Shown: piece by piece, positions 44,223 through 53,700 of the stretch
Position numbering within the stretch: the stretch's first letter is position 1
How the letters are laid out: every line of letters begins with the position of its first letter
DNA from: Ornithinibacillus massiliensis
GTDB lineage: Bacteria; Bacillota; Bacilli; Bacillales; Amphibacillaceae
DNA length: 64,000 nucleotides
Direction of reading: 5' to 3'
Assembly (NCBI RefSeq): GCF_018310345.1
Contig: NZ_JAGXBY010000008.1
Span: forward strand, 27,047-91,046
Program-made: the position numbers and the translations under genes
The notes under the pieces: model-generated
What the model was told of the DNA's origin: nothing
The model's input: only the letters and a program-made list of their open reading frames with translations
Databases searched by the model: none

Positions 44223-44655
44223 TCTTGTTAATGACAAGGGAATGACTTTGGCTGAGTTGCTAGTAGTGTTAGCAATTAGTAGTTTCATCATGATTATTCT
44301 TACTAGTATCCTCCTAACAGTCCAGAATCAGTATACAGATCAATCCAGTGAAGCGGGTAATTTATTTTCGATGACGTACGCATCTAAAGTAATCACGAAA
44401 GAAGTAAGGATGGCAAAGAATATAGAGGTTTCCCCTGATCATACATCATTTATAATAAATGATGACACAGCATATGTATTTCATCGAGAGGACGGATTAC
44501 TAGTTAAAAATGACGTATCATTTGTATCTAATATTCGCGATTTTTATGTAGATGTCATCAAAGATGAATTTGAAAATGAAAAATTTATACTGAGAATTAA
44601 TACTGAATCTGGTAAGGGTGTTGATACGGAAATAATAGTAAGGGGAAGTGACTAG
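44212..44655 (+). CDS. Minor type IV prepilin (PilW/GspJ-like)
   Basis: 147 residues. The leader MKNNLVNDKG ends in Gly before MTLAELLVVLAISSFIMIIL with Glu at +5. The body includes SKVITKEVRMAKNIEVSPDH and FHREDGLLVKNDVSFV, a pattern shared with PilW/GspJ pseudopilins. Overlaps both neighbours, so the three minor pilins are translated together. Confidence 0.88.
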   Translation: MKNNLVNDKGMTLAELLVVLAISSFIMIILTSILLTVQNQYTDQSSEAGNLFSMTYASKVITKEVRMAKNIEVSPDHTSFIINDDTAYVFHREDGLLVKNDVSFVSNIRDFYVDVIKDEFENEKFILRINTESGKGVDTEIIVRGSD

Positions 44656-44656
44656 A

Positions 44657-46099
44657 TTGAAGAAGCTACCAAGTAAGTTTCCACAGAAAAATGGATTCAC
44701 ATTAATTGGTGTTTTACTAGTTATCATATTAATTTCTATCCTAAGTGTATCCATTATCGGGATAACGACTACTTTACTACATACTTCTCAGACGGAGAGA
44801 CAAGATCAATCGGCTTATTATATAGCGGAAGCAGGATTACATGTCGAGCTAGCAAAAACGGAGGCTGCCATACGGGAAATTTACCAAAATACAGATGAAG
44901 AAAATACCTTTTTCACCACATTACATACTAGAATAGTTGGTGATCAGCCAGCCTATACCGATTTTGAGCCGGTTTTTGGTGAAATACCGAAGGCTGAAAT
45001 AAAGATAGAACAATTGAATGAAACTAACCCAAGAGAATTTCGTATGACATCAACAGGCTATATTGGCGATAAAAAGCGGGTATTACAGCAAGGCTTTTCA
45101 ATTGAATGGGTACCAAAAAGCTCAGGTAAAAGTATAATCCCTAATTGGGCGTTATTAGTAAGTGAGACGATCGATATACCGAATGGGCGTATTGAAGGAG
45201 ATATAGGAACACTTAGAACAGGTGCTCATAGTGTAACTGCCTCAGGTGGCGGGAGTATAGATGGTAAAATTTATGTTCCTTATGGAAGTGAGCATCATGC
45301 TGTCTATAAACCGGATTGGATGACTTCTTTCCCAGGTGCAACCGGAGCGGACTTAGATGCTACCTTGCCTAGCTTACCTCGATTTCCAGATATCCCTCAC
45401 TATCCAAATAGTCCGGGACGTTCGATAATTGTACAGGAATGGTATCAGGATGGGACGTATGATTTAACGACTTCTGAAACATTTGATGAAATTAGACTTG
45501 GCAATAACAGGGCACTTACTATAAATGTTGGAAATACGGATAAGGAAATAGTAGTGGATAATTTAAATGTAATCAATGGGCATATTCAACTAATAGGAAC
45601 TGGAAAACTGACTATTTATACGAATCATATTGTATTGGGAAGTGGAAGTACGATTAATAATCATGGCGATGTTAATCAAGTAAACATATTTTTAACTGGA
45701 TCGGACAATCCATCCAACCCTAAGCAGTTTACGTTAGGGGGAGCCCAAAAAATATATGGCTCGTTATATGCCGAGGATGCCAATATAGACCTTGGAAGTG
45801 GAGGCGGAATAAAAGGAAACATATTTACTGGTGGGACAAGCTTTAAAGTTAGTGGGGGAAGTTGGGCGACGTCTCCATTAATATTAGCTCCTAATGCAGT
45901 GTTTGAACATACCAATGGAACCATAAATGGGACGGTTCTATGTAAGGTATACAACATGAGTGGAGGAGCTAAATTGAGCTATGGGGAAATGCAATTCGTC
46001 GAGGGACCTATCTCGGTGGAAGGTATTGAAAAGGAATATGGGAATTCCACTCCTGCTGGACAACCAATCATCATGAAGAGCTCATTGAGTGAACAATAG
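44657..46099 (+). CDS. Large PilX/GspK-like pilin with beta-repeat body (candidate pilus tip protein)
   Basis: 480 residues from a TTG at 44657 behind AAGGGG; GTG 44648 is also possible but too close to that site. Prepilin leader ends KNG, then FTLIGVLLVIILISILSVSI. Position +5 is Gly instead of Glu, as in GspK-type tip pseudopilins. QSAYYIAEAGLHVELAKTEA is the PilX-type region. From ~170 the chain is rich in Gly, Ser and short beta repeats (PNGRIEGDIGTLRTG, SGGGSIDGKIYVPYG, LGSGGGIKGNIFTGGT, FEHTNGTINGTVLCKV), suggesting a beta-helix or bactofilin-like stack. I associate this body with DUF7305 from memory. It ends the operon. Confidence 0.82.
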   Translation: MKKLPSKFPQKNGFTLIGVLLVIILISILSVSIIGITTTLLHTSQTERQDQSAYYIAEAGLHVELAKTEAAIREIYQNTDEENTFFTTLHTRIVGDQPAYTDFEPVFGEIPKAEIKIEQLNETNPREFRMTSTGYIGDKKRVLQQGFSIEWVPKSSGKSIIPNWALLVSETIDIPNGRIEGDIGTLRTGAHSVTASGGGSIDGKIYVPYGSEHHAVYKPDWMTSFPGATGADLDATLPSLPRFPDIPHYPNSPGRSIIVQEWYQDGTYDLTTSETFDEIRLGNNRALTINVGNTDKEIVVDNLNVINGHIQLIGTGKLTIYTNHIVLGSGSTINNHGDVNQVNIFLTGSDNPSNPKQFTLGGAQKIYGSLYAEDANIDLGSGGGIKGNIFTGGTSFKVSGGSWATSPLILAPNAVFEHTNGTINGTVLCKVYNMSGGAKLSYGEMQFVEGPISVEGIEKEYGNSTPAGQPIIMKSSLSEQ

Positions 46100-46130
46100 C
46101 GATATGTTCTATAAACACATATTGTTCGAG

Positions 46131-46180
46131 AAAAAAGTCTTTTACTATTCGAATGATATTTCGGTGGTAAAGGATTTTTA
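46131..46180 (+). terminator. Terminator of the pilus operon
   Basis: An imperfect stem aaaaagtcttttac with gtaaaggattttt, and a T-rich end, lies about 35 nt after the last pilin. Confidence 0.65.
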
Positions 46181-46300
46181 TTGTATTCCGCTTTTTTATA
46201 TAACCGCAAATTCGATATAAAAGAATGTATTTTGAAAGGTTGGCATGGTTCTGTTGACCAAGTCCTTTTCATAGACTGAGTATAGAAAGGGGGAACTCGT

Positions 46301-46525
46301 ATGAGACATTATGCGTTTTTACGATTACTTCTGGCGGCATTTTTCTTATACTTTGCCTGGCCATTAATTCCACAGTCCTCATCACAGCTTGAAATGTTAT
46401 TCTGGGGTTGTTGGCTTGTGTTTTTTGTGCTCGTATTTGGAGCTAACCTAGCTACATTATTCAAGATGTCCGAACCACCTGTAATGGAACAGGAATATGA
46501 CAAATTTAGACAGACAGATGGTTAA
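46301..46525 (+). CDS. Small two-helix membrane protein (74 aa)
   Basis: 74 residues; the ATG follows AAAGGGGGA. Two hydrophobic helices (~5-24 and ~31-52) are separated by a short Ser-rich loop, with a charged tail (EPPVMEQEYDKFRQTDG). No family is recognised. It stands between the pilus terminator and the ytoI promoter, so it could be a separate unit. Confidence 0.75.
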   Translation: MRHYAFLRLLLAAFFLYFAWPLIPQSSSQLEMLFWGCWLVFFVLVFGANLATLFKMSEPPVMEQEYDKFRQTDG

Positions 46526-46528
46526 ACA

Positions 46529-46557
46529 TTGAGCATGGCGCTATTCATCTGTATAAT
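46529..46557 (+). promoter_or_regulatory. Promoter of ytoI
   Basis: TTGAGC (46529-46534), a 17-bp spacer, and TATAAT (46552-46557). Confidence 0.65.
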
Positions 46558-46603
46558 AAAGTTACAAAATGTGACTAGTACAGTTGAAAGTCGGTGAACC
46601 AAA

Positions 46604-47911
46604 GTGGCCACTAAACATGAGCAAATTATTCAACATATTATTTCGCTACCTGTCGGAAATAAAATTTCCGTAAGACAAATTGCGAAACACTTGAATGTAA
46701 GTGAAGGAACAGCCTACCGGGCGATAAAAGAAGCTGAAAATATCGGGTTAGTTAGTACGATTGAGCGTGTTGGTACGATACGTATTGAGCGTAAGAAAAA
46801 AGAGAACTTTGAAAAGTTAACATTCGCTGAAGTAATCAATATAGTGGATGGACAAGTACTTGGTGGTCGAGAAGGACTCCATAAGACACTCAATAAGTTT
46901 GTTATTGGGGCTATGCAATTAGATGCGATGATGCGTTATACAGAGGCAGGTTCATTACTCATTGTCGGAAACCGGGTAAAAGCACATGAGCTAGCTCTGA
47001 ATGAGGGTGCTGCCGTACTAATAACGGGAGGATTTGATACAGAGGATTACATAAAACGGCTAGCAGATGAAAAGAATTTGCCGATTATTTCTACAAGTTA
47101 TGATACCTTTACCGTAGCAGCAATGATTAACCGGGCCATTTATGACCAGTTAATTAAGAAAGAAATTGTCCTAGTTGGTGATATTTGTACACCAGTAGAA
47201 CATGCCCACTACTTAATGACAACGGATACCGTAAAGGCGTGGTATGAGCTGAATGAGCAATCAACCCATTCTAGGTTCCCTGTACTAGATGGAAAGAATC
47301 GAGTAGTTGGTATGGTAACGTCTAAGGATATTATTGGGAAGGAACGCGATTTTCCAATCGATAGAGTGATGACGAGAAACCCAATCGTTGTACAAGCGAA
47401 AACCTCATTAGCATCTGTTGCGCACATGATGGTATGGGAGGGGATAGAGGTTGTGCCTGTTGCGGATGAGTCCTCTACGTTGAAGGGAATCGTCTCCAGA
47501 CAAGATGTCCTAAAAGCTCTACAGCAAATTCAACGTCAACCTCAAATAGGGGAAACAATTGATGATATTATAAAAAACAACATATCGTCTGATGAAGGGG
47601 ATAAGACAACTTTCGAGGCTAAAGTAATTCCTCAAATGACCAATCAATTAGGAACATTATCACCAGGCGTATTTACCTCGCTTGTAACAGAAGCCAGTAG
47701 TAGGCTACTTCTTCAACTGAAAAAAGGGGATTTGGTTGTGGAAAACATTACGGTGTATTTTATGAAGCCAGTCCCAATTGATTCCCAGCTCGTTATTAAA
47801 CCAACGATTATTGAGGCAGGAAGAATTTATGCTAAGATAGATGTAGAAGTTTTTAATGAGAAGAAGTTAGTAGGGAAAGCCTTATTAATGGCACAAATAA
47901 TGGATCGATAA
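46604..47911 (+). CDS. ytoI: YtoI, HTH-DRTGG-CBS-hotdog regulatory protein
   Basis: 435 residues from a GTG behind GGTGA. Domains in order: an N-terminal winged helix (~10-65, ISVRQIAKHLNVSEGTAYRAI), a DRTGG domain (~70-180), two CBS repeats (~195-310, VVGMVTSKDIIGKER and LKGIVSRQDVLKAL), and a C-terminal hotdog thioesterase-like fold (~340-435). The combination matches B. subtilis YtoI. It probably senses a nucleotide and binds DNA; the target is unknown. Confidence 0.9.
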   Translation: MATKHEQIIQHIISLPVGNKISVRQIAKHLNVSEGTAYRAIKEAENIGLVSTIERVGTIRIERKKKENFEKLTFAEVINIVDGQVLGGREGLHKTLNKFVIGAMQLDAMMRYTEAGSLLIVGNRVKAHELALNEGAAVLITGGFDTEDYIKRLADEKNLPIISTSYDTFTVAAMINRAIYDQLIKKEIVLVGDICTPVEHAHYLMTTDTVKAWYELNEQSTHSRFPVLDGKNRVVGMVTSKDIIGKERDFPIDRVMTRNPIVVQAKTSLASVAHMMVWEGIEVVPVADESSTLKGIVSRQDVLKALQQIQRQPQIGETIDDIIKNNISSDEGDKTTFEAKVIPQMTNQLGTLSPGVFTSLVTEASSRLLLQLKKGDLVVENITVYFMKPVPIDSQLVIKPTIIEAGRIYAKIDVEVFNEKKLVGKALLMAQIMDR

Positions 47912-47917
47912 CAATAA

Positions 47918-47944
47918 AGCTGACTAGTATAGAACTAGTCAGCT
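47918..47944. terminator. Shared terminator of ytoI and ytpI
   Basis: agctgactagt (47918-47928) and actagtcagct (47934-47944) form a perfect 11-bp stem. The ytpI stop codon lies inside the second arm. T-rich flanks are weak. Confidence 0.65.
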
Positions 47945-48234
47945 GGGTTTAATCGTTTCCATTCATTACGATAATGCTTCGTTTCCTTTATTCCTCTAAT
48001 CAATTGCATTAGACCAAGTATAATAAATAGAATGCCAATAAATAGTGATATTTTAGTTTGATAAAATATATATTGGTTAATCCCGAAAGTAAAAATGAAT
48101 AGTCCAAGGCAAATTCTGGATTTCGCATTAAAGTACCGTTGTGTTAAACCGTCCTTGGTTTTCAATATAGCTACTTTATAATAGATGTACATAACAGCGG
48201 ATAGGACAATAACGATTGGAAAAATAATTAACAT
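47935..48234 (-). CDS. ytpI: YtpI family membrane protein
   Basis: 99 residues with three hydrophobic helices (~1-18, ~45-62, ~64-84) and the conserved cytoplasmic piece RYFNAKSRICLGLFIFTFGINQ. Length and location, opposite in strand between ytoI and nrnA, match B. subtilis YtpI. Function unknown. Confidence 0.85.
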   Translation of the reverse strand: MLIIFPIVIVLSAVMYIYYKVAILKTKDGLTQRYFNAKSRICLGLFIFTFGINQYIFYQTKISLFIGILFIILGLMQLIRGIKETKHYRNEWKRLNPAD

Positions 48235-48347
48235 ATAATCTACTCCTAATAAACTAGCTTAAATTCATACATGACATATTGTAGCACTATATGAGGACTA
48301 AAGGCTAGTTATTATGTAATAATATTTTGAACAGTAAGGAGAATACG

Positions 48348-49289
48348 ATGACAATACAAGCGATTCAGCAAGCCATTGAAGAATTTAATACGATTATTAT
48401 TCATCGCCATGTTCGGCCAGACCCAGATGCATTAGGGTCTCAGGCGGGTCTACGTGAGCTTATTAAAGCATCCTATCCAGAAAAGAATGTGTATGTAGTG
48501 GGGGAGGATGACCCTTCCTTAACGTTTATGGTCGAGATGGAACAGATTGATGACCAAGTATATGAGGATGCATTAGTTATTATTTGTGATACCGCAAATA
48601 CTGGAAGAATTGATGATTCTAGGTATCGTCTAGGTAAGAAAGTAATAAAAATTGATCATCATCCTAACGTCGATCCTTATGGTGATCTTAGTTGGGTGGA
48701 CACAACCGCTAGTTCAACGAGTGAGATGATCTATGAATTCTACCTTCACGCGAAAGGACTAACCTTAACTACTGCAGCAGCAAGATTGCTTTACGGAGGG
48801 ATTGTCGGAGATACAGGCCGATTTTTGTACCCAAGTACAACGAAGAAAACATTACAATATGCAGCAGACCTAGTCACATATGATTTTGATCGAACGAAGT
48901 TATACGATGGGATATACAATGTTAAGGACCATATTGCTAGAATGCGAGGATATATCCTGCAAAACTTTACATTAGATAAAGATGGTCTTAGTGTTGTGAA
49001 ACTGACAAAAGATGTCTTAGACAAATTCCACGTCAGTCCGTTAGAGACAGGGCAGTTAGTTGGAACATTAGGGGAAATCGAAGGAATCGTTACTTGGGTA
49101 TTCTTCATCGAAGAAGAGGAACAAATTCGAGTGCGCCTTCGTTCAAAAGGTCCGGTAATCAATGAAGTAGCAGCGAAATACAACGGGGGCGGGCATCCAT
49201 TAGCATCTGGAGCTTCCATTTATTCGTGGGATGAAGCGGAGAATGTGGTGAAGGATTTACAAGAAGTAATAAAGCAATTTAATCAATAG
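48348..49289 (+). CDS. nrnA: Bifunctional oligoribonuclease / pAp phosphatase NrnA
   Basis: 313 residues; the ATG at 48348 follows AAGGAG. DHH-family phosphoesterase: HRHVRPDPDALGSQ, CDTANTGR, IDHHPNVDPYG (DHH) and the DHHA1 substrate loop GGGHPLASGA. NrnA degrades 2-5-mer RNA ends and pAp left from sulfate assimilation, and in some bacteria the pGpG left from c-di-GMP breakdown. Confidence 0.95.
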   Translation: MTIQAIQQAIEEFNTIIIHRHVRPDPDALGSQAGLRELIKASYPEKNVYVVGEDDPSLTFMVEMEQIDDQVYEDALVIICDTANTGRIDDSRYRLGKKVIKIDHHPNVDPYGDLSWVDTTASSTSEMIYEFYLHAKGLTLTTAAARLLYGGIVGDTGRFLYPSTTKKTLQYAADLVTYDFDRTKLYDGIYNVKDHIARMRGYILQNFTLDKDGLSVVKLTKDVLDKFHVSPLETGQLVGTLGEIEGIVTWVFFIEEEEQIRVRLRSKGPVINEVAAKYNGGGHPLASGASIYSWDEAENVVKDLQEVIKQFNQ

Positions 49290-49312
49290 GTTAGAGCTGT
49301 CCATTGTACTAC

Positions 49313-49346
49313 AAAAAAGTGCTGATTTCTTAATTGAAATCAGCAC
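49313..49346 (-). terminator. Terminator of the ytzJ-like gene
   Basis: gtgctgatttc (49319-49329) pairs with gaaatcagcac (49336-49346); on the minus strand six T follow. nrnA may use the same stem from the other side. Confidence 0.85.
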
Positions 49347-49348
49347 GA

Positions 49349-49546
49349 TTAACTACTTTTACTCTTTGTTACTGGAATAAACCAGCATCCAGAAGGTGTT
49401 TCATCATAGTAGACATCAAGTCCATATTTTTCTATATCTCTTTTAATTAGGCGAATAACTTCTTTAGATTCTGCATACGCGGTACGCCCATTACGAAGCT
49501 GATTAATTTTGCGGTCACGAATTCGTCTTTCATTCATAATCAACAT
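49349..49546 (-). CDS. Small basic protein, YtzJ-like
   Basis: 65 residues behind GGGGAGG. MLIMNERRIRDRKINQLRNG is basic, followed by VIRLIKRDIEKYGLDVYYDE and a conserved-looking end SGCWFIPVT. It lies downstream of ytrHI on the same strand, where B. subtilis has ytzJ, as far as I recall. No function known. Confidence 0.72.
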   Translation of the reverse strand: MLIMNERRIRDRKINQLRNGRTAYAESKEVIRLIKRDIEKYGLDVYYDETPSGCWFIPVTKSKSS

Positions 49547-49668
49547 GAGAATTCCTCCCCTTTCTCAAATTTATGAATGGATATTCATCTTTATTCTTAT
49601 TTTACTCGAAAAGTGTTGAAATTCCTACTACTAAGCCTCCCTTTTCATGAAATGTTCACATAGTTCAC

Positions 49669-49716
49669 CAAAAAACCTTACCCTTTAACCATATGAAATG
49701 GATGTGGGTAAGGTGT
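49669..49716 (-). terminator. Terminator of ytrI
   Basis: accttaccc (49675-49683) pairs with gggtaaggt (49706-49714); on the minus strand a T run follows. Confidence 0.8.
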
Positions 49717-49729
49717 TTGTATCCATGTG

Positions 49730-50233
49730 TTAATTTGAGATTTTAGCATTAGCCATAATTCGAACGGTTGGTGCAATGATTAATCGTTTAATCTCGAGGT
49801 TATAGGTGAAATCATCCACTTTAAAGGTTTTATTCTCAATCGAAGAAAATAATAAAGAGTCGCTATCGGCAATGGTTAATAAATCCTTTCCGATAATTCC
49901 TTTAATTTCCTCCTTTACGAGACTTTCCAATTGATTTTGAAGCAATCTATCAATTTTTAGCTCTTCGGCATTTAGTATTTCCAGGTTGATTTCTTCTATC
50001 GTAATTTTTTGTTTGGATTTTTCATTTAATTCCCTTTTATCTTTTTCTAATACTTCTATTCTATTTTCTGCATCCTGTAGTTGCTCCTTAAGATTACTGT
50101 TTTCTATTATTAATTTCTCATACATGGTTCCATACATGAAGATTACCATCCAATAAGAAATAAGTCCTCCTAAAAACATCCCAACTAAGAAACGTTGCCA
50201 GGTTGGCTTTTTATGGTATCTAGGAATATGCAT
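49730..50233 (-). CDS. ytrI: Sporulation membrane protein YtrI
   Basis: 167 residues from ATG 50233, behind GGAGG; a longer reading starts inside ytrH without its own site. One membrane helix (~14-35, FLVGMFLGGLISYWMVIFMY), a coiled coil (~40-75) and a beta-rich end (LEIKRLIIAPTVRIMANA). Together with YtrH it is expressed in the mother cell (sigma-E) in B. subtilis and helps spore formation. The start overlaps the ytrH stop by one base. Confidence 0.88.
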   Translation of the reverse strand: MHIPRYHKKPTWQRFLVGMFLGGLISYWMVIFMYGTMYEKLIIENSNLKEQLQDAENRIEVLEKDKRELNEKSKQKITIEEINLEILNAEELKIDRLLQNQLESLVKEEIKGIIGKDLLTIADSDSLLFSSIENKTFKVDDFTYNLEIKRLIIAPTVRIMANAKISN

Positions 50234-50565
50234 TACGTAATGTCCTCCTGGATGAGCCACTCTAGAATAATCATAGCAGTCTTTGCTCCTCCCATTGCCG
50301 ATAGGATTAGAAGTCCTTGTTTTAATACTTCAATAAAAGGACCTTCTAAAAATCCCTTTTGTAGGTTCTCAATAGCGTCAAACGTACCACCAATTGCTGC
50401 AACGATAGCCCAAATTCCAAGCTTGCGAGCAATCCGAGCCATCCCTGTAAATGGTGCTTCTCCAGTAGCAAATGCACCAATGCCACCAATAAGCGTACCA
50501 CCGATTAGGACACCGAAAGCGATAAAGAAACATTGAATAAATTGTTCGAAAAAACGTTCTTCCAT
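50233..50565 (-). CDS. ytrH: Sporulation membrane protein YtrH
   Basis: 110 residues with three hydrophobic stretches (FIAFGVLIGGTLIGGIGAFA, WAIVAAIGGTFDAIENL, LLILSAMGGAKTAMIILEWL). It matches YtrH, partner of YtrI. The pair is divergent from dnaE as in B. subtilis. Confidence 0.92.
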   Translation of the reverse strand: MEERFFEQFIQCFFIAFGVLIGGTLIGGIGAFATGEAPFTGMARIARKLGIWAIVAAIGGTFDAIENLQKGFLEGPFIEVLKQGLLILSAMGGAKTAMIILEWLIQEDIT

Positions 50566-50701
50566 TTTGGTTACCCCTCAAGTTAAAAGTTAAGTTACGT
50601 TCTATTTATTCTATGAGAGATAAGGACGAGTTATGTTTGTTGATATACGAACAGTTTGAAATTGGCTATAATAGATTTAGAGAAAGTAGAGGCGGGTTAG
50701 T

Positions 50702-53700
50702 ATGTCATTTACACATTTACAAATTAAAACTGGATATAGTTTTTTTAATAGCACAATTACGGTAGATAAACTTATCAAAAAAGCACTACAGATGGATTTG
50801 AAAGCTTTAGCACTAACAGATGAGAATGTCTTACATGGGGTTATTCCGTTCTATAAGGAATGTGTGAAAAATGGGATCAAACCTATTATCGGAATGACCG
50901 TGACTGTAGCAGAAGATGATACTCCAATGGACATCCTATTATTAGCAAAAAATAATAAAGGGTATCGAAATTTAACGAAATTAAGTACTTACATTCAACG
51001 GGATGAGAAAAGTCCAATTAATAAAACAATGCTTGTTGAATATTTAGAGGAATTAATTACCATCGTACCGGTTCATTCAAGTAAGGTAGAGCAATTAGTA
51101 CGAAACGGTTCCTATGATCAAGTAGAGCAGTATTTTACATTTTGGAAGTCGAATGTTGGAGAGGAAGACTTCTACATAGGTGTAGGAGACTATGGCTCCG
51201 AACTTGATAAGCAGTTGAATATGTCTGTTCGCGCATACACTGAGCGATTCGATACGAAAGTAGTTGCAATAAATGACGTTCGGTATTTACAAGAAAAAGA
51301 TGCCTATGCCTTTGATTGTTTACAGGCAATGAAACAAGGGGAAAACTGGTCTGTACAGGAAGCGGCTTTATCTATGCGAAACCATCATTTGCGATCTATA
51401 GCTGAAATGGAGCAATTATTTGCTGAGTGGCCAGAGGTCTTGGAGGAAACGAAACGAATTGAAGATCGATGTCATGTTACATTTAATTTTGAGGCAAGGA
51501 TGATTCCAGCCTATCCGGTACCAGAGGGAACTACTGCACAAGAATACTTAGAACAGGTTTGTTGGACTAATCTTCCAAATCGTTATTCCAATGTGACAGA
51601 ACAAATAAAAGTGAGATTAAAACATGAACTATCGATAATTAAGAAGATGGAGTTCAGTGATTATTTCTTAATCGTTTGGGATTTTATTCAATACGCGAAG
51701 GAACAGCACATTATGGTTGGACCAGGTCGGGGATCGTCAGCTGGCTCCTTAGTTGCCTATTCTTTAGGTATCACAGATGTTGATCCAATCCAATATGATT
51801 TGCTCTTTGAACGGTTCTTAAATCCAGAGCGAATTACTATGCCAGATATTGATATTGATTTCTCTGATTTACGACGTGATGAGGTAATTGCTTATGTTCG
51901 GGAGAAATATGGAGCAGAACATGTGGCGCAGATTATTACGTTTGGAACTTTTGCAGCACGTTCTTTAATTCGTGAGCTTGGAAAGACAATGGCAATTAAT
52001 CAACAAGATATTTCTTTTGTTTTAAAACAAATCCCTAGTCAGGCTTCTGGTTCATTAGTACATATGATTAAGAATTCAAAGGAATTAACGAATTATGTAC
52101 AGCAATCCGATAGTCTAAAGGAATTATTTAAAGTTGCGACCGTTTTAGAGGGGCTTCCAAGACATACCTCTACCCATGCGGCAGGGGTGGTTATTAGTGA
52201 ACAACCACTAGTGGAGCATATACCATTAACAGTAGGTACAACAAATACGGCGCTCACTCAATATCCGATGGGAGATTTAGAGTCATTAGGACTGCTTAAG
52301 ATGGACTTTTTAGGATTGAGGAATCTAACCTTGATTGAACGAATCGTCAAATCAATTCAGTATAAAGAGGATAAGAACTTCCGTCTAGATACTATACCAG
52401 AACATGATGCACAAACTTTCCAACTGTTAAAACGGGGAAAGACGAATGGAATTTTTCAATTAGAATCAGACGGAATGAAGCAGGTTCTAGAGCAGTTAAA
52501 ACCAAGTACATTTGATGATATTGTTGCGGTTAATGCGTTGTACCGTCCGGGACCGATGGATTTTATCCCAACCTATATTGAACGGAAGCATGGACGTAAA
52601 AAAACAACCTACCCACATCCGGATTTAGAGCCTATATTAAAGAGTACGTACGGTGTATTAATTTATCAAGAGCAAATCATGCAAATTGCCCATCGTATTG
52701 CAGGCTTTTCATTAGGTGAAGCAGATGTACTAAGGCGTGCTGTTAGTAAAAAGAAACAGGATATAATGGATGAACAAGAAGTAGCATTTATTCGTGGATG
52801 TATAAAGAATGGGTATAGTAAGCAGATTGGTGAGGAAATCTTTAAATGGATTGTAAAGTTTTCAAATTATGGATTTCCCAAAAGCCATGCCGTTGCATAC
52901 AGTAAAATATCCTATCAATTAGCCTATTTAAAAGCCCATTATCCGAAGCATTTTTATGCGGAGCTACTGACATCTATTGGTAATCAGTATGATAAAATTC
53001 ATATTTATATGAAAGAGATGAAAGAGCTAGGGATAACAATAGCTGTACCATCTATTAATCAGAGCTTTGGGCGGTTCACAGTAGAAAAAGATGGTGTAAG
53101 AATGGGGTTGCAGTCTATCAAGGGTGTTGGAATCCAGGCGGTACAAGAAATAATTCAAGCAAGGAAACAAGCAGGTGCCTTTAAGAACTTATTTGATTTT
53201 TGTTTGCGAATTACCCCTAAAATTGTTAATCGTGCAACATTGGAATCGTTAATATTAGCAGGTGCCTTTGATGAAGTGTATCCGAATCGAGCAAGTCTAT
53301 TAGCAACGATTGATCAAGCAATTGAGTCTGCCGAGTTGTTCCGAGAATTCACCGATCAGCCAAGCTTGTTCCAGGAACAATTAGACCTAGAACCTAATTA
53401 CGTCGAAATAGAAGACTTCAGCCAAATTAAGAAGCTGTCAGACGAGAAGGAGCTACTTGGAATATATATTTCCAGTCATCCATTAATCCAGTACCGTGAC
53501 ATGTTACGGGGGAATGGATATGTCACCCTGCAACATTCCCAAGAGCTTGAAGGCAATAAACAAGTAAAAAGTGCAGTCATTATTCAAGCGATTAAAACAA
53601 TCCGTACAAAACGTGGAGAGCCAATGGCTTTCATTACAATAAGTGATGAGACAGATGATATGGATGCGGTTGTTTTTCCGGAATTATATCGGATGAATGG

